Source: Diphasiastrum complanatum (Eukaryota > Streptophyta > Lycopodiopsida > Lycopodiales > Lycopodiaceae). Taken from it: a stretch of 64,000 bases of DNA. The position numbers and the translations under genes are program-made. Location of the stretch: contig CM055092.1 in assembly GCA_029204225.1 (NCBI GenBank), forward strand, positions 64,343,190-64,407,189. The letters run 5' to 3'. Below the pieces are notes generated by a model. That model was not told the DNA's origin, did not search any database, and saw only the letters and a program-made list of their open reading frames with translations. Below are positions 34,031-44,691 of this stretch, one piece after another (position 1 is the first letter of the stretch; every line of letters starts with the position of its first letter).

Positions 34031-35140
34031 TCCACCACAACTGACCACCCTCTCACCACCTTACGACGGCCCATAGACCCTTCCACTGCAACCTATCACC
34101 ATCTTAGCCGGACCACATCCATGCCAAACAATGAGTACACCAGCCATCAGATTCCACCCACAACATCGCTTCCGCATTTTGTTTGCATATGCTGCCCTCT
34201 ATCTTCATTTACATCTGACTCAGTCTATTCCCGTTTGCATCTGATGCACTCTACCTTACACACATTACACCGCAACTGACTGCATTGCATCGCAAAAACC
34301 CAACCTTCCATCTCCATCTCCATCGCATACCATCACAACAACTCTCCACCCAACCGCATTCGCCCATCACAACCGCATACAGACCACATTCATTGGCACT
34401 ATGACTACCATCGGCCACCTTCACCGCAACACACGGACATCGCACTCAACTGTATCCGCCCTGGAATGATCACCTTGCCCTACCACCACATTACTTTGCA
34501 CCCATCGCATTCCCCTCATCCATCGTTCCAACCGCCATCAACCGTTGGCATCGCCATCGACCGCTGACATCGCAATCGACTGCCGCAACCGCAATTGCCC
34601 GCCGCAACCGCAACCACTGCTGCAACCGCACATGCCCGCTACAATTGTAATTGACCACTGACATCGCCACTGACCGCACCAGTCCGCATCCCTCCGTCCT
34701 CAATCGCATTAGACCACAATCTACCGTAGCCACCGCAACCACAATCAACCGCAGCTAAACGTAACCGAACGCAACTAACCGCAACCATCCATCAACCGCA
34801 TCAGATCGTAATCACCCACAGTGATCCGTAGCACCCACATCCCACCATAACCGTAAACCACACCAGACCGTAGACCGTAAATCGTAGGACCGCCACAAAA
34901 AAAAAATTCAAAAACACCAAAAAACTCGAAAAATCCAAAAACAATAAAAAACTCATACCAGTTTTCAATGGACCAACGACAAGATCCAAAAATTCTAGAC
35001 GATTATCCATACAAGGTCAAGTCCCCTGTAGCTGAATAAATCAGATGTCATAGGTTCTACCGAATGAGAGCCGAACTCCAAGAGCCATCCACAAACCCAT
35101 TCGAGGGACAAGAACCTGATAAAGCCGAGTCCTCATGCGC
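34031..35140 (+). repeat. rest of the gypsy leader, with CAACCGCA-rich low complexity
   Basis: From about 34,490 to 34,890 the sequence is a drifted run of short words such as CAACCGCAA, CATCGCAA and GACCGCA. The remainder has no clear repeats or genes. The last part (34,960-35,140) leads into gag. Confidence 0.6.
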
Positions 35141-35144
35141 ATGA

Positions 35145-35930
35145 CCCCAATTTTCTGGTGCTGAACCCTCACAGGTCAGAACCAACCCTAATGGAATTTT
35201 GGCTACCCACGGTACTCATCATGAGAGACGTACACCCAAGCTAGATCTACCAAAGTTTGATGGCAGTTTGGACCCTCAGAGATTTTTGCAAATCTTTGAG
35301 AATGCATGTGATGTGTATGGCGAAACATCTCCCGATGCTATGGTCCAACTTTTTTCGATGACCATGATCGCTAAAGCACGTGATTGGTTTTTCAGCCTTG
35401 ATCGTCAAGATAAGACAGACTGGTCAATCTTGAAAGAGTCCTTTCTCAAGCATTTTAAGTCCTTTCGCTTGATCGAGAGTCCTTTTGTCAAATTCAGTAA
35501 CATCAAGATGGCAAAGGATGAACGTGTACGAGACTATATCGAGAGTTTCAAATGCCTCAAAAGTCAAGTACAAGAACAACCCTTTAAATAGATGCTCATC
35601 ATCTAGTTTTTAGTCGACCTTCCAAGATGGATTAGACGCGAGCTTCAATCAAACGACGAATATATGAGCCTTAAATTAGCTATGTCTGATGCCATCAAGG
35701 AAGAAGACGAAGGATCAGATGTTGACGAATCCAAGGAAAGAAGAGCACCACGTGCTCATGTCCATGAGTCGAAGTCGATCGAGGACACCCGAGATCAGCT
35801 TTGGAAATCACAACTGGAGTTGCTTAATAAGCAACACCAACTTCAAATGGAGAAACTCACCAATGAGTTTCAAACTACCTTGAAGTCTATCCAAAGTAGT
35901 ATGCTTGGTCAGCCATACACTGCACTGTAG
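35145..35930 (+). mobile_element. N-terminal half of a gypsy gag, cut at 35,930
   Basis: The frame is open from 35,145. It carries LDLPKFDGSLDPQRFLQIFE, AKARDWFFSLDRQ, ILKESFLKHFKSFR and a DERVRDYIESFKCL block, the standard retrotransposon gag order. Stops at 35,589 and 35,604 break it, then it continues in frame through DLPRWIRREL, a charged stretch and a coiled-coil-like QLELLNKQHQLQMEKL to 35,930. The zinc knuckles that should follow are absent here; a matching C-terminal part lies on the opposite strand from about 40,174. Confidence 0.9.
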
Positions 35931-36090
35931 AACTTTGTTGTAATTCCTTGTTTTTCTGATTTTGATCTATAAAAACTCCCACCTTGTAATGGAAAGTATA
36001 TTCTAGTTCTTTCAATGCCATAACTAGATTTGAAATATATATAAAATCCATTAATGATACCATGACTAGTTCATTAGTACCATTAAAAGT

Positions 36091-37700
36091 TTAGACATGA
36101 GAGATTGAAGCTTTGAAATAGTCCTTTGTCCATACTTCCGAAATCTCCTTATGTAGTTGTGTATCTAGAATGATCCATCCTATAGATATAGGACCATCAA
36201 CCTTTTTTAAGAATTCTGCATGTCTTTCAAATTGAAGGCCAGCTGTACAAATTCTCCAAGGACTTTGATTTACTTCCGAATCTAAGCCTTTGGACTTCAA
36301 ATACAAGCGGTGAACATTATTTTTGACTATTGCTAGCAGTGGAGGCATGACTTTTGAACGATTCAATGCATCTTTTAGCCATTCCTTCGACCATGTATAC
36401 ATCTTTGCATATTCTTCATCTTCAATGCCATACACGACACTCAAATGGCTCCAAGTAGATTTGGCTAGTGTGAATTCTTGAAGGTAGGATATGATTGCAT
36501 CTTGCAATACTTTATCGCCTTTTATTTTTTTACATGCATCGTCCATATCTACCTTATCTTCGGCACCTTTGCCTTTCTTTATTAGGACTTTTTTGGCCAT
36601 GATTTCAGCTTGTAAACCTCGCACCTGATCTGGATCTAGTCCCTCAATACATCTAAACAATGTAGCATAGAGATTTATTGTTCCTGGCGCTTGTTTTACT
36701 AGTCCAATTTTATCCTTTCCTTTTGTGGTCTTTTTTTCTACAAAAGGCTCGAGATTTCCTCTAGTGTTTGGCAATTGTCCAGCAACATACATATCCATTA
36801 TTTTCATCCAGTTGTCAAAAACATCATCGTCACAAGTGAGCATGTGAATGTCGTGCTTTTGAAAACCTTTTTGCAATGTACACTCGACAGTCTCCACAAA
36901 ATCCTGCAAGCAAGAAAGAATTAATTATATAGGAGTTGCAAGCCCTGCTCATTGTCAACACTCAATGAGTCTTCCATTTTTGAAACCATAGCATCTGCTT
37001 GTTGATTTAAGGGCATTATTTCCATAGATTTGGCACTATTTTTTTCTGTTTGCTTAGATGTGGAACCTTGCTTTCTATTATTTCTCTTTTCAATAGTTTT
37101 TTTTTCTTGATTTTCTGTAAGTTTTCTTCTTTTTCTTTTTTCTCCCTTTTGAACATCCGAACCCTTTTTTGAAAAAAGATGTGACATTTGTCAATTCTCC
37201 CTTTACAATTAAAAATCCTTCAATAATTTGCATCATGTCCATGATGCCAGCATCCTCAAGGTTATCGAAACTCATTAAGTTCCACCCAAGATCCTTCATG
37301 GAGCCACATTTGTCGTCCTTTCTTGATTGCATGTCTTTGAGACTAAATCCTTCAAAATGTAGATTGATCAAAATAATTTTTTCATCCTTGGAACTCTCTA
37401 CAACAACCCCAAGACATGGTGTTGCATATTTTCCTTCACTCTCTTTAACATTCCAAACTACTCCCATATCGCCGTACTCTTGATCTTTTGAACAAACATA
37501 TAGATGCACATCTTTCATATGTATTCATGATGTGTCGTATGTTTCCATATACCAATTAATTGGTTCTTTTTTTTCTCCAATTGAATCAACCAGTCGACCT
37601 CACTTGCTATGATCAAACTTTGTTGAGTGTACCTGGCCAATTTACGCATAAGTGATTCCATGATAGTATCAAGTGAAAAAACTTGCTTGTCCTCAGCCAT
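36091..37700 (-). pseudogene. unrecognised plant gene remnant, two or more exons, lysine-rich middle
   Basis: I do not recognise this protein. The ATG at 37,700 begins MAEDKQVFSLDTIMESLMRK. In an A-run near 37,570 the frame shifts; the shifted frame runs on to a TGA at about 37,529 and then into MKDVHLYVCSKDQEYGDMG. A second shift in an A-run near 37,165 leads to a Lys/Arg/Glu-rich linker of about 50 residues, ending at MEDSLS. A 60-base GT-AG intron (about 36,962-36,903) joins in phase to DFVETVECTLQKGFQKHD and a 270-residue charged, probably helical region ending at 36,091. No transposase, kinase or zinc motif is visible. If the inferred inversion is undone, the methyltransferase-like piece at 40.2 kb would follow across an intron, in the same orientation. 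Confidence 0.55.
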
Positions 37701-38059
37701 TGTACCTATATGCAAAATTCAAAACACTTGTGTATTTAACAAAGTGCATTTGAGAGTATGAAATTTGTAATTACAATAGTAGTATATAGTATCAATAAAT
37801 AGCTTAAATTCATACACAAGTTATGCACAAAATTAAGTTCTAATATAAATTACACAATATGAAACTAGCAGAAAGCATTATGACCATTTGATGTAGGACT
37901 AGTAGTTTGCAGGGGAGCCAAGGTGTGCTCAAACTCAAGGTTGAGCAGACACTTATAAATACATTTAAAAAGTAGCATGATTAGAGTTTGAAGTAGTAGG
38001 TGCAAGAATAGTCAACATAAAATGGCTTGGATAATCACATCGTGGTTGTTTACATATCC

Positions 38060-39022
38060 CCTGCTCCAAAGGATCTGTTTGTTTTTAAAAATCAGTTCTT
38101 TCTTACTTTTGCCTATCAGCAGAGATGGTGGTTCTTTTTTATATTGTCATTCTTGTTTTAAACCCAAGATCAGGCAGAAGGGAACAGATTGTCATTGTAG
38201 TATGTTTTTTTTGTCTTGCCTGTCAGAGGACTACTCAGGGTCGAACTCTCTTGAACGCACTTACATTCATACATAGATGCAAGCCAAGAACGCTCATTCA
38301 TAGATCGGAGTGTAGCCCAAATGAACGTTCAATAGATTCTACAGCTATCTACTCTAAAAACGAACTGAATCAGAGCCTAAGCATTACTAAACTGAGCTAC
38401 ACTTGCATAAATTGACAGAACAAGAAACAAGAATTAAGCTACAACATTGTAGGAGTCCAAGAATCAAGAAACCAACCAGCCTTTTGATTCTTGGACACCC
38501 CAAGAACATCAAGAACTGGACTGTAAGAGATATGCAAGATTTACACCACAGATCCAGCCTATTTAGTTTACCTGAATGCTGGTTCCTACATTAATCCACA
38601 AACAAGGAAAGAAACTAATCCACTCTACGAAAGCAGCAAATCTAATCACTCTACATTCCACAACCACACACAAAAGGAGGGAAGGGCAAGATCATAAATG
38701 CATCACTCAAGAAACAAGCATGATCAAGGAGCTCAATGGATGCACCAAACTCGTGAAGGCTCTTCTCATTTCAACATGGAGTTGATACAATTCACAAAAA
38801 GCTCCTCTTCACAAAGAGGGAGTCCCTTAAATAAGCAAGAGAGCTCCTTAGGTGGCATCCTAGTGGAATTTCCACATTTCACAATTTACAAGTGGAATAA
38901 TGCTCTCCACTAGAGGTCACCATCAAAAGGTGGCTCACTCTACTTTCTTTAAGAGGTGTCTACTTGCATTTATTACATTTGCCTAGAAATACTAGTTCCT
39001 ACATGGTCATTCCATCTTCCGG
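38060..39022 (-). repeat. truncated LTR, inverted copy of 31,765-32,740
   Basis: On the minus strand it begins at the position equivalent to LTR base 189 (GGAAGATGGAATGACC..), matches the 31.6-32.7 kb LTR through the region of ATGCAAGTAGACACCTC, CAACTCCATGTTGA and AACAGATCCTTTGG, and ends at about 38,060. The part near 38,070-38,160 is shorter and more divergent. Following the gag C-terminus on the same strand, it fits a 3' LTR. Confidence 0.75.
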
Positions 39023-39369
39023 AGATGGATAGATGAATGAAAATGTGTTCTGGAGATGCTCTATAGAAGACTCTCGTGCAGTAGCTATTCCTCATGCAAA
39101 AATCAATCACACAAAATAGGTGAAGAGAAACAAGGAAATAAACAAACGTGACAAAGAGTGAGAACTGTATAGCACTTGTTGAACAAAACTTGCATTCATC
39201 AACATTGATAATTTACCTTGACAGTTGCAATATGCCATTGTTTTGTAGAGTGATGAAACTTACTCTGACATGCCCTTGTCAAAACAAGACAGGGTAGGTG
39301 ACACAAAAATCTACTATCATTGATAGCAGATGTTGTAAGATATAGCTTGAGATGCAGGTGTGGTTGAGG

Positions 39370-40174
39370 TACTATGTCCCGAGGACCTCATTGAACAAGA
39401 GATTCAGAACCGAATCTCTATATGGATTTCCGAATCGTAGATTTATTGTGGATTGGCACATTGGAAATCTGATCAGCATGTGTAAAGACAAATAGATTTG
39501 AGGTTGTAGAAGGGGAGAAAAATTGTCAATTCCTTGTGGAGGTTGCTCTTGGTTGGACATTGGAGCAGATGACGGAATATCGGTTTCACTTTCTTTCGAC
39601 ATGGACTCATTTCATATTAGTGTCTGTTTGCATGATGGAGCTGGTGTAGTGCTTGGTAATGCAGAAGTTTGCAAGAAACTTCTCAAGTGAGCAGCAGGTG
39701 AGCTTTTGGGTGCTATGGTGCTCGTGTTGTGTTGTCGTGAGGATCCTATTGTGATTCATAACTGACGTGACGGGCAGGTAGGACCTTAGTTGGTTGTTTT
39801 GGACAATTTTTGAAGTTGTGTTTTGTGATACAGTTTGGACACTCAGCATGGTACTGGGTCTTAACTGGACAATCAACCATGAAGTGGCCGATTTCACTAC
39901 AGATGAAACATTTGGTGTGTAGTGGCCCTTGTATAACGGCATAGCTTTCTTGTATGGCTAGTGGGTCTGGACTTTCTAGTGGGTAGTCATGATAAGTCAA
40001 GGAATGTCTAGAATGTGATGGTTGTTCTTCATATTGTTGAACTGTATGTGCTTGGATAGGCCGATATGAAGGACAAGCATCAGCAGGATGCGTAGCCTAG
40101 CAGTGCGGGCACCATATTGGTTTTCATCTATAAGGTACCGTAATCTTTTTAAGTAAATATTCTAGATTTGTGAC
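39370..40174 (-). mobile_element. C-terminal half of a gypsy gag with zinc knuckles
   Basis: The minus frame from 40,174 gives a short leucine-rich stretch, VPYR, a stop, KPIWCPHC, a TAG (probably from CAG), ATHPADACP, and then a second pair CFICSEIGHFMVDC and CPNCITKHNFKNC (about 39,920-39,805). The same knuckle arrangement is seen in the gag at 7.4-8.0 kb. The downstream part is low complexity to about 39,370, and an LTR follows at 39,022. The protease, RT and integrase are missing, so this is an internally deleted element. Confidence 0.82.
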
Positions 40175-40179
40175 CTACA

Positions 40180-40732
40180 ACACTTAATTCTAAGCAGAAC
40201 ATAGACAATTGACATTTCATGGGACACTTCAACGATAACTTCGGATGAAGAGGATGACATCGAAGACCAACCATATGAAATGGTTGGAATTCATTTACTG
40301 GAAAATCTTAAGGATCCTATTTTTATTCAAGATCTCGTAAAAGCGTTTTGTAGAGAAGATCAATTTGTAGTAGATCTTTTCTGTGGAGGAGTTGCCTTGA
40401 AAGAAGGGCTACTAATGGAATGAAAAGGAGTTGCCATTGTATTGACTGATATGGAAGCAAAAGCCTTGGAGGCAACATGTTCAAATCTCGTGGACACAAA
40501 TCCGTCAGTGGCAAAATTTGTAGGATTGGTAGAGGTTCCAAGTTCAATAAAAGAAAGTCATATTCCTATGCCTATTACAAATGTTGAAGAACTTGCCTCT
40601 ATAGTACAAGAAGCAGGGGCGATATGGGAAGAAAAAGAGAAACAAAAAGAAATTGATGAGAGTGGTGAACCCCCTTTTGATATTCACATTGATGTACTTG
40701 AACAAGAAAGTCATCTTTCTATAGGTGATTGA
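40180..40732 (+). pseudogene. methyltransferase-like gene fragment (SAM motif I)
   Basis: After a possible acceptor AAGCAG at 40,196 the frame reads through an acidic stretch (TSDEEDDIEDQPYE) and then FVVDLFCGGVALKEGLL, TGA at 40,421 in place of an expected Trp, KGVAIVLTDMEAKALEATCSNL. The VVDLFCGG block followed by an acidic residue one strand later looks like SAM-binding motifs I and II of DNA methyltransferase-like proteins. The N-terminal half, where a DPPY-type catalytic motif would lie in permuted N4/N6 enzymes, is not seen. After it comes ESGEPPFDIHIDVLEQE and a stop at 40,730. The call rests on a short motif and is tentative. Confidence 0.45.
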
Positions 40733-41084
40733 CATAGATTTCTCAAGTTTTGATACCTATAATTTCATAGTTAATAGTAGCCCTTTTTGTAGTGTACAAA
40801 TGGCCATGGTAGGAATCAAACAGTTAGATAATTGTATATATTTAAAACTCCTCTATGTACATGAATTAAATCTTATCATTTGATATCATTTTTTTAGTGA
40901 TTTCATTTTGAATTATATCATGGTTTTTATTTTTGTCTGCCAAAATTAAAACAAATGAATCATGTGCTTATGCTCATATACTCAATATCCATATTATCAA
41001 TCGAAAATAGTAAAAACAATAAATAGTTACAATTTTTTTTTTAGTAAGACTTATTTCAACAATCTTCTTTGTGAACGTTGTGAC

Positions 41085-42168
41085 AGGAAGTACAAAAGAA
41101 AAAGAGATCACTTTACAAGAGGTGGAACTTGATAAAATAGAAAAAAACATATAGTTCTCAAGTTTTGTAAATAATGACAAACGTTTTTTGCAAAAAATGT
41201 CATGTGAAAGCATAGGTGAAAAGTTGCACTATCATACACTGATACTAGATCTCAATGGACTATTGATGTGCAAGTTTGTTGGAAATGGTCCAACCAACCA
41301 AGAGATTTATAACATTGGGTGGGAAAGGATCATACTACGCACGGGTTGCATTGACTTCTTGAGTGCAATTTCCAATCATTTTAATATTGGGTTGTGGTCA
41401 TGTGCAAAAGAGAAGAACATTGTACCAAAAATTCAATTGTTGGAGCATGTGGCCAAAAGACAATTTCCTTTTTTTATGACTTAGGGACAAGAAAAACGTT
41501 TCAAGCAATCGTCACCTTGTTTATATAGACCAGACAAGCCAAATGTGGAATCAATGTTCAAGCCACTATCTCGGGTGTGGGCAAATTTCACAGGTTTTTG
41601 TGATGAAAGAATTACCATATTAATAGATGATAGTCCATACAAAGGATGTCTTAACAATCCCGGAAATTGCATATTTTCCAATCCATTTATAGGAGAAGTT
41701 GAAGATGATGTACTCAACAACAAGCTTTTTTCGTATCTTCTCAAATTAACACAAGTTCTTGATGTTCGGCCAGTCATAGAAGCAACAAGATATGGACAAC
41801 TGCCAGTGATAGAAGGTCATCCTTTGTATGGACATTTTCAATATGTTATAAAGATGTTTCCTAGTAGTACAAGTACTCAGGTTTCATCAGAACATTTATT
41901 GCAATCAAGTTACTCTTCGTCGCCAAGAATTGAGGCTACTAATTCACAGGTACTAAAAGGAGAGCAACAGAAAAGACGAAGACCTGATCCACCTGTAAAG
42001 TTGACATCAAGTCAATTGAAAATATTAGAGGACATGCGACCAGTACAAAGTATGAGTGACATGGAAGCTAGCCTAAAAGCAATAGAGCTTGGCTATTGTA
42101 AACCTTACACGACTGGAACTGCTGCAAAGACATATTTGCGCCCATTGGAAAAATGGAAAAGACTTTAA
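41085..42168 (+). pseudogene. FCP1/NIF-like HAD phosphatase-domain gene fragment
   Basis: A frame after a possible acceptor at 41,085 (GTGACAG) reaches a stop at about 41,151, then continues: HYHTLILDLNGLLMCKF (41,228-41,277), WERIILRTGCIDFLSAISNHFNIGLWS, a TAG at 41,482 where a WGQE-type Trp is expected, RPDKPNVESMFKPLSRVW, TILIDDSPYKGCLNNPGNCIF (41,612-41,674) and EDDVLNNKLFSYLLKLT. This is the order of an FCP1 homology domain: motif I, the R-G substrate block, and the DD motif. In motif I the second Asp is Asn (DLN, codon at 41,254), a form known in some plant FCP1-like proteins and expected to weaken phosphatase activity. A basic tail runs to 42,168. Two nonsense codons make it a pseudogene as read. 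Confidence 0.75.
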
Positions 42169-43940
42169 AAATGTTCAAATCTCATACAATTCATTTTGTA
42201 CATTCATTATTCAAATGACATATTTTATATTTTATCTTTCATAAGTTTAATGTTCATGTGTGTATCTTATTTCTATCAATATGATGGTTTTTATTTATTA
42301 ATTGGATATCAAGTTTTATGTTTGATTTTCTTGAAATTCAAAATTGGATGTAAATTGAATTAATTATTTTTATATTATAAAATCATATTTAAGTAATTTG
42401 GCTTGTTCAATGATTATCGCATAGATTAAAAATTCATAGGTTATGCTTGTAGTAATCATTGTTCATGTTGCATTCTCAAATATGTTATACCCAATGAAAT
42501 ATGACAGTGGTGGTTCACAATATAGAGCCTTGTGCATATTTTTATTTGTACATGTTTAGCTACTATTAAGTACTGTGTAAATCATGCGTTAGTTCCAACA
42601 AAATCCAAATACATTGCACATATGTTATCAATTTTGTTTTTTGTTTGTATTTCAACTATTAATAATATACATTCATAATTATACAATCACAACAAAAGCC
42701 AATACCTTGCACATACATTAACAATTTTGTCTTTTGTTTATGTTCTAGCTATTAACATTATACATTTATATTGTACAATCATAATCAAATGAGAAATTAA
42801 ATCCAAATAATCATGAAGGTTATCACATGCACCTCAAAACCTATCGTGAACAAATTGCAGCTCAATAAAAGTTTGTAACATAATTAAATGAAATCAAGTA
42901 GTCAATAATTGTTGGTTTCTTTACTTGAGGGTAAAGATGTGTGTACACATTTTTTTTTTATACTTTGACTCGTGATATAAACATGATTTGTTGTTACAAT
43001 ATGAATACTATTTTAATAAAATATATAGCAATTACATTTGGCAAATGCATCAATTTCTTAGAAATTTCACAATGCCCATATATAAAAGAGAAATTTATCT
43101 AGTGCAATTTTAGAAAAGAGAACATAACATCCATCAAAAAGCTTCATTCATTGTAAATTGTGATATAAAACTAGCTAAAATTAATTCAATGGTGCAATTG
43201 AAAACTTGAGATGTGCTCAAGTTGAAAGAAAAACAAACAAAATTGAACTATTTTTAAAACACATAAACACTTCAAGATAAAGCATTTATGAATTCATTAA
43301 ATCAAAATGGTGCTTGGTGTTAAAATATGACCACAAATCATAGTGGGGGTGTATGGATAGAGTTGTAAACTACAACCGGCCAGTTGCTTAACAAAAAAAA
43401 AAGTCCACAAATCATAATTTTGCTAAAAATATAACTCAAAAATATTGTATGATGTTTTTTATGTCTATAGTTCTCAACTTTGGTTAAGAGTGACATATAA
43501 AAATAAAATGTTATTCATGCACAAACCATAGAGTCAACATAAAATGATCAAGAGAGATGTATGAAGGGATAAACTTTTTTCAATCAATCTCCAAACAAAA
43601 AACATGTGCAAATAGTATGAAGAAACAAATAAGAAATCAAATTTCATGTTTTTTGCAAAGAATGGAACTCGAGATTTTCCCAAAATTACTAAAACGGTGT
43701 TGTTTGGGATAGGTGCATGTGTAGAGTTATCAATAGCAATTCTACGAATAGAGGATCTAAGCATAGAGATTCTATTCTGATTTTTAGAGAGAGAATGTGT
43801 GAAGTGCCATAAAAAATGTCACGCTTTGCCGACAAAAAATTTCACCCATTTGCAAAAGGAAAAACTTAATACGTTTTAAAAAACACAGCCTCCAAAAATA
43901 TATAAACACTTTTTGTGGGTAAGTGCCCATTGCCCATGTA

Positions 43941-43944
<4 letters not shown>
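42169..43944. other. AT-rich spacer, no gene seen
   Basis: Strongly AT-rich with no recognisable protein on either strand. A phrase with ACATTGCACATA..TTATCAATTTTGT at about 42,611 is repeated with changes near 42,703 (CCTTGCACATACATTAACAATTTTGT). Confidence 0.7.

Positions 43945-43987
<43 letters not shown>
43945..43987. repeat. (TG)n microsatellite
   Basis: An uninterrupted TG run of about 21 units, 24 bases before the target duplication of the copia element. Confidence 0.97.
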
Positions 43988-43989
<2 letters not shown>

Positions 43990-44015
43990 ATACATTGCTT
44001 CACCAAAGTTAGTTT

Positions 44016-44691
44016 TGTGAAGTTTTTAGCACGTGTGAACTTCACCACACACCCTATAGGATTTTACTAAGGTGTTGTGATTGCACAAGATTGATCAAAG
44101 AACAGTATACTTGAAAAATCTAAGGCAAGAGTACAATGGCATACATCTGACTGAAAAATCTAACTTCTTACTATGAGAATTGAATGTCAGAAATAATGTT
44201 CAGTATGGGAAAAACAGGCTGCTCCCGAGTAGAGAGAGAAACTCAATGATGGAAAACTCGGATAGAGAGAGAATGAGTCCAAAACACTAAAATCTCATTA
44301 TTCACAATATGGCAAAACATGCCAAGATTTCCCTACATGAGAGAGACTCGAATTCCTACAGTGGAGTTGCATGGAAAGTCCACTTAACTGAATTAATTCA
44401 CCTCAAAGATCCACATGTGTAATTGCATGCATGGATATTGCATGTACTGCATGTCAACTCATAAAACTACCTAGACATGTGTAGATTACATGCATACAGA
44501 AAGATATTGCATGCTATCTAAACAGTTTAATGTCATCAAAATTGAATCTACCTAATCCAAACTCGACCTATTCTAGAAGATTATGTGCTCAATTCACATA
44601 CCTTTTATGTACAACATGAATTACAATGGAAATAACCATGGACATGGCCCCAAACTCAAGATAGGAAGATAATATTTTAATAATCTTCACA
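44016..44691 (-). repeat. 3' LTR of the copia element
   Basis: 676 bases, ends TGTGAAG..CTTCACA. Closely matches the other LTR but lacks a segment of about 55 bases rich in TTGCATG words. Confidence 0.95.

Noticed and set aside
34251-34748. Minus-strand frames rich in Cys and Val
   Set aside because: They are translations of the CAACCGCA-type low-complexity leader.
31577-39022. A 7.4-kb DNA transposon with 1-kb terminal inverted repeats
   Set aside because: The inner edge of the left repeat is followed by a gypsy primer site and gag, and the right copy follows a gag C-terminus on its own strand, so both are LTRs; the right copy also lacks the first 189 bases.
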